From Klebsormidium nitens (lineage: Eukaryota > Streptophyta > Klebsormidiophyceae > Klebsormidiales > Klebsormidiaceae): 35,028 nt of DNA. Below are positions 21,483-31,405 of the stretch, in pieces (within the stretch, counting starts at the first letter, position 1; each line of letters begins with the position of its first letter). A program made the translations under genes and the position numbers. The notes below the pieces were generated by a model. The model saw only the letters and a program-made list of their open reading frames with translations. It was not told the origin of the DNA and ran no database searches. Where the stretch lies: the NCBI GenBank assembly GCA_000708835.1, contig DF237718.1, forward strand, positions 1-35,028. The letters run 5' to 3'.

Positions 21483-24400
21483 TCACGCTCCCGTGGTCGG
21501 ATCCCACCCCGTCGCGAGGTTCTCGTTGAAAGAGTCCAACTGAGCCATGTCGGCGGCAGAGATTTCGAAGTCGGTAACCTGCCAACACAGACGCGAAAGA
21601 GCTCTTATATGAGGCAGACAGCAAGAACCGGGCTTCTTAGAAAGATGTCAAGCCACGTTAGGAACGAACAAAGTTGACTTCCACAAGTGCAAATGGTGAA
21701 ACGGACGTGTCCAACTCCTAGGATCCCAAGGAGACCAGACCCGCATGAGAAGGCAAGGACGCTGCAGCGTCCACGTGGACCGTATCTGAAAGAGGGCGGC
21801 GGTTCCCCCTCAGGCGACCAGATACGGTCCCATAGGCCTACTGTGGTCGCCTAAGGCACTTTTCAAGATGGGCTTCATTCCCTCAGGACTCGGATGCACA
21901 AATGTACCTTAACCTCCGACGCCCTTTTCAAGATGCTAAACCTGCCACTTTTTCCAAACTCCACCTGTTTTGACTCTCCCTGAGCTGACAACAGACGGGC
22001 CGATCAAAAGCGTACGAAGTGGGGCACCAAAACGGACCAGAGCGGGAGTGGGCGTCCCGGACCGGAGCTCACCTGAATGTTTTGCAGTATCCGCTGGGGC
22101 GTAACGGATTTGGGCAGTACGATGAAGCCCTTTTGCAAGCCCCACCGAAGAAGCAACTGCGCGGGGGTCTTGTGGTAGCGGTGCGCGATCTGCAGCGGAC
22201 AGAATAGACGGTTTTAGAAAAGAGTGAAGGGTAGAACGATTTTAGAAATCGAGGGTTTTGAAGAAGCACGGCAGGAAGAATCTTCGGACTCCGAGTAAGG
22301 AGGAGGCAGAATTAAAAGGGCTGAAAACCGAGGGAGTATTCAAGGCAGTATTTTTGCAGATTCAGAAAAGAAGCATGGTTGGATATACTGACTCCCTTAC
22401 AGCGGCAAGAACTCCCGCGATCAGAAGTGCACGATCGAGAGGGCCAGCAAAGTTGCGGGGGCGTATGCTACCCGCTTTTTGAACGTCATTGAAAGGGAAG
22501 CGCTGGCTCCTAAATCCCTGCTTGATGGCCCCTACGGATACACGAACGGCAAACGTTGACATTCGAGAAAGGACCGAAAAGCCAGATTAACTTTGCCAAT
22601 CGTTTCAGACAAGACGAGGTTTTGGCATCAGAGAGCCTCCTTCACGGCACAGATTCTGACGAGACTGTCACAAGGCTTCGGAGCCTTACCTCCTGCAGTG
22701 CAGGGTCTTTCAGTCGCCGGCCTTTTGTGAGAGGGGAGTATGCCTGCAGTGCGATGCCATTCCGTTTGCAGAAATCCACTAACACCGTCCGCGTATGGTA
22801 GGGATGCAGTTCGACCTGCAGACCACAAAAGGGCGTGCTGTTAAAACTATTAGAAAAGGGAAAAAGCGCCCGCAACGCAGTTTGGATCGACATTATGCCC
22901 GGTTCAAATCCGTCCAGTTTTGCTTGGTTTTGCCAGTTTTGTGCGACGTGGCACCTCTGTAATCACCAGGACGCTATGAACATCTTTTGCGAAATCTGAG
23001 CAGAACCGAGCCGAATCTGGCCGAAACTTGACTGCACTTCAAAGCTGCGTATAGGGTGACACCTGAATTGGAATATGCTATTGCTTGGGTAATCAAGGTC
23101 ACAAAAGCACTCCTATCAGGAAACGAGCACTTGCGACCAAAAAAAATAAACGCGAAACAGCAGGGTTGGATCAGCGAGAACAGGAAAGAGTCAGTTGTAA
23201 GGAGAACACTAGAAATTTGAAACTCCTCCTTAAAGAGACCGGAAAGCCTACTGACTCAAGGAGATACGAGCATGGACACGCAGCAACTGTCCAACATTTA
23301 CTCCGCACGTGAAGCGATCCTGGCAAATGACCGAGGATGATGCGAAATGTGGCGCCGCGCACCGCTCTCATGCGCCTGCAACAATTGAACACTTCCCAGG
23401 GCAAATATGCAACTGCATAAGCGCACAGGAAGATGACGCACCTGATTGACAGACGGCCTTATGGTGCAATTAGCAAACAACTCCTCCAGGTGATGGATCC
23501 CATAGTTGCTGACGCCGATCGACCGCGCACGCCCGCTCTTCAGGATGGTCTCCATGGCCTTCCAGGTCTCTAGCCGCTTGTCCACCCGCATCGGCGAGTG
23601 CACCAGGTACAAGTCAACTGAAAAAGAAAGAGATCTGCGTAACGGCGGAGTCAATCGGAAATCTTTACCCCAGGAGGGCTGGAAAAGCTGGTCTTCAGCT
23701 CAGGAGATGAGTCTGTCACGCCACTCCAGAAGATGAGTCGCTGTCATGCCACGCCATGGAAGAGAAAGGAGAGGAAAAGGGGGCATGTGTTGCTAAGCGG
23801 GGACCGGCGAAAGGCTCGGCAAAACAGCTCTTTCATCTATGCGCGTTGCTTGAAAACCTGCCCCAGCTGCCTCTAGCTGAGCCTACCCAGATGAGACCTT
23901 TCTTCGGCGAGGGCAGACATAGTCTAGTCAAGGGCTGCTCACCATACTCAAGCCCCAAATTTACAAGGCTTCGCTGGAAGGCCTGAAGAGTCTGCTGATA
24001 GCCATGATCGCTGTTCCACAGCTTGGTCGTCTGCATGGAAGACATGCACTTTAGCAGGGAAACAACTGGACCAACCGAATGCCCTGTGGCGCCTCTTGTT
24101 TCAAGCGCCACACTTATTGAGCGCCAGCACCAGTAGGTCGTTTGATCAGTGAGCACTCAACTGTGGCTTGACTGGCCAAATACAGATTGGGCGCAGCGGT
24201 GGTAGGGTCACGAGGCTGTGCGCAACTGATGTAAGCTTAATTCAAAGCTAACCCGCAATTGATGTAAGCAAACCCACAGTTTATGCAAGCTAACTTGCAA
24301 TTGGCAGAAGTCGTCTGCGGAGCCTCACCACAAAGATCTCTTCTCGGGGGATGCCGCTGTTCCGAATAGCCGCACCTGAAGAACAGAGAGGCCCTTCATC

Positions 24401-24956
24401 ACTCTCTGCTCATGGCAGGAGATTGCATGAGTGCTTCCCCTAAGCATTGGTTCCAGACCAATTGCACATTTGCACACACAGCAACAGGGCAGCTGGATTG
24501 ACAATCTCTGGTGCGCGCCTCTGCTCATGCGATCTTGCACGTCATGCCTCAACAGGGACCTCATGGATTAATTGCCTTTTGGTTCGACCATGGATGCCAC
24601 TTACCCACGGAGGCCTCGTTTCTGTACAGAGCGGCGGTGTCAATGTGGCGGTACCCCTCTTGCAGCGCACATGCAACCGCTTCTTCTGTCTCAGGGCCCG
24701 GCGCTGACTGAAACACCCCAAGGCCAATCCTAGGGATCTTGACACCCTGCTTCAGAGGTTGATTGAACACCTCGATGCTGTCAGTATATGGCTTTGCGTG
24801 CGACATGTTTGTGCGCGTGGCTAAACCCCCAAGCTGGGAGCTTGAAAGACCGCTGGAGTTGTGAAGCGCCTGACGGATCGCAACGGCCAGCAGGATCATG
24901 CAAAGGACAAGCGAGCAGCGTATCATACCACGCATAGAGTGCACTACCGGAGACAC
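21483..24956 (-). CDS. Aldo-keto reductase with N-terminal hydrophobic segment
   Basis: Seven exons on the minus strand: 24956-24605, 24375-24329, 24030-23943, 23617-23442, 22815-22690, 22189-22073 and 21578-21483 (TGA). All are GT..AG and phase-consistent, giving 333 residues. Residues about 11-28 are strongly hydrophobic ([14 protein letters not shown]), suggesting a signal peptide or membrane anchor before the enzyme core. The core starts near [11 protein letters not shown]. The full AKR tetrad is visible: Asp and Tyr in [12 protein letters not shown], Lys in [10 protein letters not shown] and His in [33 protein letters not shown] and [10 protein letters not shown] are further family signatures. 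It should be an NADPH-dependent carbonyl reductase of the (alpha/beta)8-barrel type; the substrate is unknown. The length equals a usual AKR core (about 290) plus the N-terminal extension. There is no C-terminal KDEL-type signal. Confidence 0.95.
21777..21830. repeat. Perfect 12-bp inverted repeat in AKR intron 6
   Basis: GGACCGTATCTG at 21777-21788 is exactly inverted at 21819-21830, with a 30-base loop. A transcript of either strand could form this hairpin. TAGGCCTA, a perfect palindrome, follows at 21833-21840. Confidence 0.8.
24221..24311. repeat. Small degenerate tandem repeat in AKR intron 2
   Basis: About four units of 20-35 bases share GCAA(C/T)TGATGTAAGC and AAGCTAAC blocks at 24221, 24251, about 24275 and about 24296. 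The array ends just beyond the donor of exon 2, on its intron side. Confidence 0.65.
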
Positions 24957-25081
24957 GATGACAAGGAAACGAGAGCTCTAAAGTGAGCGCGTCTCCCACC
25001 AAATAGGCACCAGCGGAAATTTGCCCAGGAAGAACCAGAACAATTAGTTGAACATGAAGTTGAAGCGGATCGGACCAGCAA

Positions 25082-25090
25082 TATTAAATA
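25082..25090 (-). promoter_or_regulatory. Possible TATA-like element of the AKR gene
   Basis: TATTTAATA on the minus strand, about 130 bases upstream of the AKR start codon. It is AT-rich within a GC-rich flank. The placement is reasonable but unproven. Confidence 0.3.
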
Positions 25091-25183
25091 GCTGAGCGCT
25101 GCACGCGTGCCGCGGCCGCCCCGCCGGGCCCTGGAATTCAAACGTCAAACCCCTTTCTTGAGACGCGGAACTTTGTCCACTGC

Positions 25184-25341
25184 TGACGTCATCATCTATG
25201 ACCGGTCACTGACTAGCTGCTTTCTGCGCGCAAAGCGACTGCCCCGGTCGACCAACACCGACGTCATGAGCCGGACGTTGGATCATCTTGGATGAACCAA
25301 TTCAACCCACAAACGTGCGGAGACTGCTCGGCTTATATAAG
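25184..25341 (+). promoter_or_regulatory. Promoter-like block: CRE/as-1 type, CCAAT and TATA motifs
   Basis: TGACGTCA at 25184-25191, GACGTCA at 25260-25266, CCAAT at about 25297 and TATATAA at about 25335 occur in the order expected for a plus-strand polymerase II promoter. No clear plus-strand gene follows within 300 bases. The block may drive a noncoding transcript, a transposon LTR or the small ORF at 25815. It may also share enhancer sites with the divergent AKR gene. Confidence 0.45.
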
Positions 25342-25477
25342 CAAGCGAAGCCGCTGGTTTTAGTCAGCTCGTCCTGAGTCAGGGAGAGTCAGCAGGTCAA
25401 TGACCGTCTAGGGACGGCTTGCTGTGCTTTTACCCAAAACCGAACACACCTTGCAGGGGCGGCTGCCTGGTCGCTTC

Positions 25478-25494
25478 CTGCAATTTTTGCAGGC
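25478..25494 (+). repeat. Short hairpin
   Basis: CCTGCA and TGCAGG separated by five bases (ATTTT), about 140 bases after the TATATAA motif. Confidence 0.5.
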
Positions 25495-25737
25495 TGTTTA
25501 GTGCATTACTTTATATGCTCTAAAACAGCCCTATGGGTTCTCGAGTTCCAAGTGTAAACCGGCCCCTTACTCGTGCTCTGGGCTCTTGGCCACACGCACC
25601 TCAGCACAGGGCACAATGAGAAGCCCACCAGCGCAAACCGATTCAGTAGACTGCTTGTTCGCACACCTCCCATCACTTCAAAGCAGAAGGCACCGCGCAC
25701 GAAGTCCAACTTGAAAGGCCTTCCAGGTCCAAACGAA

Positions 25738-25745
25738 TATAAAAG
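25738..25745 (+). promoter_or_regulatory. TATA box candidate
   Basis: TATAAAAG is a consensus-quality TATA box, 77 bases before the ATG of a 75-codon open frame on the same strand. The spacing would give a 5' UTR of about 45 bases. Confidence 0.45.
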
Positions 25746-25814
25746 GGTCCTCACTTCTCTCATGGTAGAAAATAGTACGCAGGCCAGGCACCAATCTGAA
25801 AACGTTTCGAAGAG

Positions 25815-26042
25815 ATGGACCTGCAGATTCAGATGAGCTTTGGGCGTCGGGGGAATGGAGGGCTCCTTTTGAAGCGAGATCTAGAGGGCATCTGCAGTCA
25901 AGAGCAGCTCAACCTGACGTCGCGTATTTACAAACACGACAATGTCCGTTTAGTATTTGGATTCCGTGCCAACGTTCCAAATCTGATCGAGCTTAGGAAC
26001 CAAAGAGTCTCATCTTCTGATGTCGAGGCTGCAACTCGCTAA
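25815..26042 (+). CDS. Small hypothetical ORF behind a TATA box
   Basis: An uninterrupted 75-codon frame with ATG context GAGATGG, downstream of TATAAAAG at 25738. The product has mixed hydrophilic character (SQEQLNLTSRIYKHDN) and no motif I recognise. There is no membrane segment or signal peptide. It may be an exon of a longer gene or a chance ORF. Only the promoter spacing and open frame support it. Confidence 0.25.
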   Translation: MDLQIQMSFGRRGNGGLLLKRDLEGICSQEQLNLTSRIYKHDNVRLVFGFRANVPNLIELRNQRVSSSDVEAATR

Positions 26043-26049
26043 GAAACGG

Positions 26050-27420
26050 ACCGTCGATCTGGCCCTGTCACTACCAATTCTGGGTTTCAGCCGTGGCTGC
26101 CCTCTCTACTTTCGAAACCGAGATTAAAACGAGCTCGCAGAAAACCTGGCTGAAGGTATTTAGAGAGCAATTTATTGAGCTCAAATTGAGCAACAAATAC
26201 GGTATGCTGATTCTTTATCGTTGATTTCCAGATTGAACACCACAGAAGAGCAAACGAGGAAGCGAGGAGCTTCTAGCGAACAATTCTGAAGGACAACATC
26301 TCCAGATACTTCGTAGAATTCAAAGTACAGTGATGAACTGTTCGAATCTTCAGGAGCCCACAAGCGCTCACTTACAGTCAACGAAGAATGAGACCTAGGT
26401 TCTGACGAAATCAAATTTGTATTTGAACGATCAACCAAAAGATATAGTAGAGTAGCAGCTTCGCGAATGTTTGCAAGGTCGCCTCAAAGATGACGTGACG
26501 TGTCTCTTACCGAAATGGATTCGACAAGAGTTTAGAAGTTTCAAGCCTGTCTGAACGAGAGTGAGAATTCCGTGTGCCGTTGCTGCGCTTTTGACCTTTC
26601 CAAAATGAAGCAACCACTCTGCTCGTTTTCTGAGCAGTCGACAGCAGTCTCATGGGCTCCCACAATGCAGACAAACTTCCTCGGATATGCTCACTTCCCA
26701 TAAGGCAGCCTGCGATACTTTTCTGATTCACCGTTATATTGATGGACGAACTCTCTTGATCGGAAATAAGGGCATCTCAGACATACATACTACAAGCGTT
26801 CCATCTCAGCAAAGCGGCATCTTGCCAAAGGCAGGAATGATAATGACCTGCTTGCGTGCCAGATCTTGCGCGCCGCCACATCAGTGGACAGCTGTCAGGG
26901 AGAGAAAGGCAATCAAAGTTCAAACTTTTCGGCCGCATCCAGAAACACTTTGTGAAACAATCATTTGATAACGAAGACTGGTCATACCCATTTCACTTTG
27001 GGCTATGTGTCCGTTCACCTGTAAGAGCATCATAAATAAGCGATTGATATCCTAAGGGTTTTGGCACAGCTCCAGACCCAAGTATAGGTTATAAACGCCA
27101 ATCAACCTGCACACATCAAGATCTGCAGATCGTTTATCATTGTTCTTCCTCCCGATTCAGAAGCGGAAAGCCTCTTCAATGCATACGTCGTCTTCTACCA
27201 ATGAGTGCGGCACCCTCGCGGTGCAGCGTTCGCAAGTAGGTTTAGCAAAAGAGATAAAACTCTAGCCGAGCCGCGAGCCACACTCGAGCTCCGCGTACCA
27301 GGCGGATTGCTGAGAGCAGGCCCTGAACCACGACACCCATGTGAACGCAACGATTGAGCGGAGAATGCATAGTCAGCCAAGCCTGCGGAGTAAACGCAGG
27401 CAGCCCGTTCACGCGCGGCA
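26050..27420. other. No gene recognised
   Basis: Only short open frames with no protein-like character. AT content is higher than in the flanking 27.5-30 kb block. Confidence 0.5.
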
Positions 27421-27424
27421 GAGG

Positions 27425-27540
27425 AGCTTCATCACACAGTGCCAAAAAAAGCTTAACCTCACAGTCTATAAAAGCTTAACCTCACAGTGCCAAAAAAGCT
27501 TAACCTCACAGTGCCAAAAAGCTTCACCTCACAGTGCCAC
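27425..27540 (+). repeat. 23-24 bp tandem repeat, about 5 copies
   Basis: GCTTAACCTCACAG occurs at 27451, 27474, 27498 and (as GCTTCACCTCACAG) 27521, separated by TGCCAAAAA-type spacers. A first partial copy is at 27425 (AGCTTCATCACACAG). The copies are nearly identical, so the array is young. Confidence 0.9.
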
Positions 27541-27689
27541 CTCCGATTCCTTCGCGCCATCCGAGTCGAGAACGCCAGCAAAGGATTCTGAGAGGTCCGA
27601 AGTTCGATAAGCAAACGGAGGACCGAGTGAGGCTCTTAAAGGTGGTACTAAAACAAGGGAAGCGAGACGTGGCACCCCTTCAGTTATAA

Positions 27690-28350
27690 CGTCAGCCAGC
27701 CAGGGGCCCACGTAAGCTCTGCCAAGACCCTCAAGACGCCGTCTTCACTGCAAGCTGTTCACAGAGAAGACCTCGACCGTCTCAGAAAGCTGGAAGGGAT
27801 GAATTTCCGAGCTGCGGACGCGGAGAAGTAGACGAAGCCACGCAGAAAGAAGGTCACGTGCCCGGAAAGAAGCGGGCGGTGAGACAAAAAGCTCTCTTCG
27901 CTTGTTAGGATTCGAGAAAGGACCCGACTTTCCGGAAACGGTCGACGAGACGGCTTCTCCGAGCTGCGGAATCGAAGGAAAGATGCAGCGACGCAGCGAG
28001 AAGGTGGCCACGTGCCGCCGGGAGGATTCGAACTGCGACCGGTGAAAAACAAGAAGCCGTCTTGGTTCAGTAACCTTGATTACAGACTCCGAAGACGACC
28101 AAAGAGACGGCTCTTCGAGCTCCGTACGCGGAAGAAGAAGATGGCGCGCCGCGGAAGGTGGGCACGTGGCGGTAGGAAAGCGGCCAGTAAGAGCGGCGGT
28201 GGGCGGCCAGTCAGAAGCAGCAGAGAAAAGTGCAGTCATTAGAAAAACGGGCGGGAGTACGAAAGCGAGCGGCGGACCCTCATATAGTGACAGGACGAGC
28301 AAGCTGGGGAAGCAGGGAGGGGAGGTGGGCGCGGGCGCGCATGTGCGCGA
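27690..28350 (+). repeat. 154-bp tandem repeat with a G-box in each unit
   Basis: CACGTG occurs at 27855, 28009 and 28163, exactly 154 bp apart each time. The flanking sequence also aligns: GAGACGGCT(T)CT-like, GAGCT(G/C)CG, GAAGGTGG-CACGTG. An eroded fourth unit falls at about 28317 (GAGGTGGGCGCGGGCGCGC), and a possible fifth near 27709 (CCACGTA). The period is not a multiple of three, so this is not a repeated protein domain in one frame. Confidence 0.8.
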
Positions 28351-28601
28351 GCTCTAGCGCAGGCACCTGTTGCCAGAGCGCGGCGAGAAAACGGGCGCGC
28401 GACGAAGAAGCTTGGGCGTAAAGGCAGCGCAGGGACTAGGGGGAATTGGGAGCCGTTACCGAAGAAAGGAAAGGCAGAAAACGGGCTGCCAACGAAGAGA
28501 AGAGAAAGCGATCGAGCTTTCCGATGCGACCGCGGCGCGTCCCTGGAACTGGCATGGCTCTCGAGAATGATGTATCTCCCCTGATGTTTGATTTTGTTCT
28601 G

Positions 28602-28926
28602 AGCCCCGGACCTACTTTTCGTTCACCTTTTCAAGCTGCTGTGCCTCAACTGGCTGCACCCCGAAGATGTCAAAGCGAACGCGCCGCTCGCCATTCGTCG
28701 AGTGATCAATTCTCTCGCCAGTCTTCATTCCCAAGCACAGCTTCCTCGTGTCCGCCCTCCAATTGACACCAGAGTCGTTTTTAAGCGGACTTCGGAACGG
28801 TGTCTTTTGTTTCTGATTGACGGTGGATGCGTGGCCCTTCAGGCCCTTTCGGTGCACAGTCCGCCGTTCCGGTCACCGCGCTTCTGGTCATGCCGGACAA
28901 AAGGCTGGTCGTGGAAAACGTTTTAG
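28602..28926 (+). other. Open frame without a start, protein-like, possibly decayed
   Basis: A frame open for 108 codons (28602-28925, TAG at 28924-28926) reads like protein. It has a hydrophobic opening (LLFVHLFKLLCLNWL) and a mixed segment (APLAIRRVINSLASL, then RTSERCLLFLIDGGC). There is no ATG at its beginning and no convincing acceptor. It could be an exon or the relic of an inserted element. I recognise no family. Confidence 0.3.
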
Positions 28927-28929
28927 GGG

Positions 28930-29940
28930 GTCTCGCGTGCCCGCGCGACGGACCCCCCTTTTGCTGAAGGGACAAGCTCGGATTACGAGCAACCGGGGGT
29001 GATCAGCGCCCTGGCGGAGAAATGCTTCTCAGCGAAGAGGCCATGGGGGCCCATAGTTACGGGGAATTTTGGTTGCTAACCAGGCTGATTAGGGGAATTG
29101 AGTCTCAGGTTATTGGACAGATAACCGGGCTTGAACCTTATTCCAGGGCTGTTTACCGCCCAAGTCTGGTCAATAGACATTCAAACACTTTTACCAGCCC
29201 ATAACCATCCATGGGTAGGGGCCAAAACCTCCTGTGCGAGTGCGAAACCGGGCTAACCGCTCCGCGCCGCACTTGATCAACATTGAAGACCGTGAAGGCG
29301 CTCTCAAGCGTCACACCGAAAAACGAGTTCGAGCAGTGTTAGTGTTCAGCGGAGGGGCCGGCAGGCAGATCCGAGCGCTGAATCTCTCCAACTGCGTCCC
29401 CGTAAAGCGTTGAAGGTGCATTCTGGTGGAGCCCCAGTGCGCGCGCTCGTGCGCTCGGGCGCTCTGTGGACGCCCCGCGCGCACTGTCGGGCGTCGACGC
29501 GGGAAAGAGCACGTTGTCCGGTGAGCCCTCTTGAGGGCGGGAGAAAAAGCGCGCGCGCGCTCGAAAACTCAAAGCTGAGGAGGGTGGGGCGATGGCAATC
29601 ATCGAGCGGGGGCTGCTTTTTGGTGCAGCCAAAGGGGGCTGCCACGTGGCTGTCTGGCACGAGGAGAACGTACCTGATCATGACGCCAGAAAATCTACGA
29701 ACTTCGTCGGACCCGTGGTGGCCGGTTGCCGAAAAAGGACCGTCGTGCTGGTTTCAAGCTGCCGGGCAACAGTAATCATAGGCGGGAACCGGCCCTGAAA
29801 AAAGTGTCGCGGTTCTGGAATCAAAGTGGTGGTGGTCGGCGCACAGTGCTGGTTGTGACCGGGCACAATAGCACAAGGGGGGCCCGCAGAATTTCGAACG
29901 CGTTTTCGTCTTAGCAACCGTGTTTTTCCTTGCCTTCGGG
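28930..29940. other. Overlapping short ORFs, no assigned gene
   Basis: GC-rich sequence open in several frames at once, including 29410-29775 (+) and 29592-29798 (+, AIIERGLLFGAAKGG). Such multi-frame openness is typical of high GC rather than coding. A GCCACGTGGC palindrome lies at 29640-29649 and a GC dinucleotide run at about 29547-29560. Confidence 0.4.
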
Positions 29941-29945
29941 ACCCC

Positions 29946-30013
29946 TAACTAATATTTAGTTAATGTGTTCCGGTAAGTTCGTACTTACCAGAACCAGTAC
30001 GACCGTTCTGGTT
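29946..30013. repeat. Three consecutive short perfect palindromes
   Basis: TAACTAA-TAT-TTAGTTA at 29946-29962, GGTAAGT-TCGT-ACTTACC at 29972-29989, and AACCAG..CTGGTT at 29992-30013 (alternatively CCAGAA..TTCTGG at 29988-30011). Each would form a hairpin in RNA or single-stranded DNA. Confidence 0.75.
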
Positions 30014-30635
30014 GTACTCGGCGCCCTGAGTCCGGCAGTCCACCTCCAAGAAGCGCCTTTGCCGAAGTCGCACCTCGCTGTCTTTGAGTATACGTCACCG
30101 GGTGCCTGTAATCTCTAAACACAAACCGTCTCGTCGTGGACTTTGGGCCCGCACGTGATTAAGCTCGAAAAGTTCTTGCAGCAGGAGCACTCACCAGACT
30201 CCATACAAGGATTCCGGCGCGAGGCATATTACGGCGTCACCTTTTAGAAGGGGCCCCGTTGGTCAAGCTGAAAAACTGGAAGTGCTTCTTCTTTAAATCC
30301 GTCAAAAGCCGCTCCTTTCAGGACCGTTCCCGGCAGGAAACATACGTGCTGAAATGACTCTCTATGCTGTCTAAGCGGAGAACGTTCGTGTTGCATATTG
30401 TCGTTTATGAACATCGTCCAGACTGCAAGTCGTGCGTCCGGTTTTTGGGACGGCAGAGCGCGGGCGCCGTGCACTTTTGCTCTTACCCGGCCCCGGTTTC
30501 TCTAACCATACATTCATCACGGAAAAGTGTGAGCTTACGCAGTGAAATGAGTGTGTACTCGTTGTCAACGGTCGATCGACGCATACGTGGTTGACGTGAG
30601 ACCTTATGCAATATACTAGGCGAAATACTCATTAA

Positions 30636-30658
30636 AAACGTCGAAGGCTTCGACGTTT
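30636..30658. terminator. Near-perfect 23-base palindrome followed by a T-run
   Basis: AAACGTCGAAG at 30636-30646 is inverted at 30648-30658 around one central G, then CTTTTT follows. The form is that of an intrinsic terminator, which is not expected in nuclear DNA. Its function is unknown. Confidence 0.4.
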
Positions 30659-30659
30659 C

Positions 30660-31400
30660 TTTTTGGGCGGCGGCCTCATATTACCGCCAGACACCCGGTT
30701 GCAATCGCTTGTTTGAAAAGGGTCTGTTTGGAAGACGTGGCAGATGTGTATGCGGGATCGACGCGTGTTGCTTTTGGATTTCGAAGCGAACATGGCAGAA
30801 TGCTTGTTTATCGAGCAGTCGGGATATTCACGAGTGTTGCGTGGACGCTTTCAATTTTCTCAAGTATCTGTCGAAAAAGCTTGTTGTTCTGTCACCTCAA
30901 GTAGGCGGGTCAGACTCATTCATGTGGACGAGAGGCATGGGAGGTTGATTCATTCTCAGTTAGGAATACGGTACCTCAAGCTTCTCACCGACGTAACCAT
31001 GTGAAAAGCAGTATCATGGTCCTGAGAATCGCCCCAAAGCACTCTGATATTCATTTGATTTCACACGTCAGTGATCATGGCAGTGACATTGGACAACTGT
31101 TAAAGAACTAATACGCCATAATTGAATAGGTGCATATCATCCTCAAAAAGTTCAGGCAGATGGCGGACCCAACATGATTAGTCCTGACGCTAAACCCGTG
31201 TACGCTGCAAACCATTTCTCGATACTAACTGGTCGCAACGGTACGCGAGGCAGCTCTCCATCTCCAAGACTTATTTCCTAAAATCTCGGGACCCTATTGT
31301 GATCGCTAGTGCTCCTAGTCAAAGTGTCGACCCTTTCATTTGAGTGCAAACTCCTTCCTCTCTGCTTGGTACAATTTGTACCGGGCACTTCTGTGTCGCC
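30660..31400. other. Overlapping ORFs without recognised product
   Basis: Three plus-strand frames are open over about 30710-31004. The longest protein-like one (30744-31004, 86 codons) contains VLLLDFEANMAECLFIEQ. None matches a family I know and none has splice support. Confidence 0.35.
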
Positions 31401-31405
31401 ATCGC

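Noticed and set aside
28015-28045. tRNA T-arm-like string GGATTCGAACTGCGACC (minus strand reads like a B box)
   Set aside because: The flanking bases do not form the T stem, and no anticodon arm or acceptor stem is found at the right spacing.
29410-29775. 121-codon open frame on the plus strand
   Set aside because: The sequence is open in several frames on both strands because of high GC, and the translation lacks protein-like patterning.
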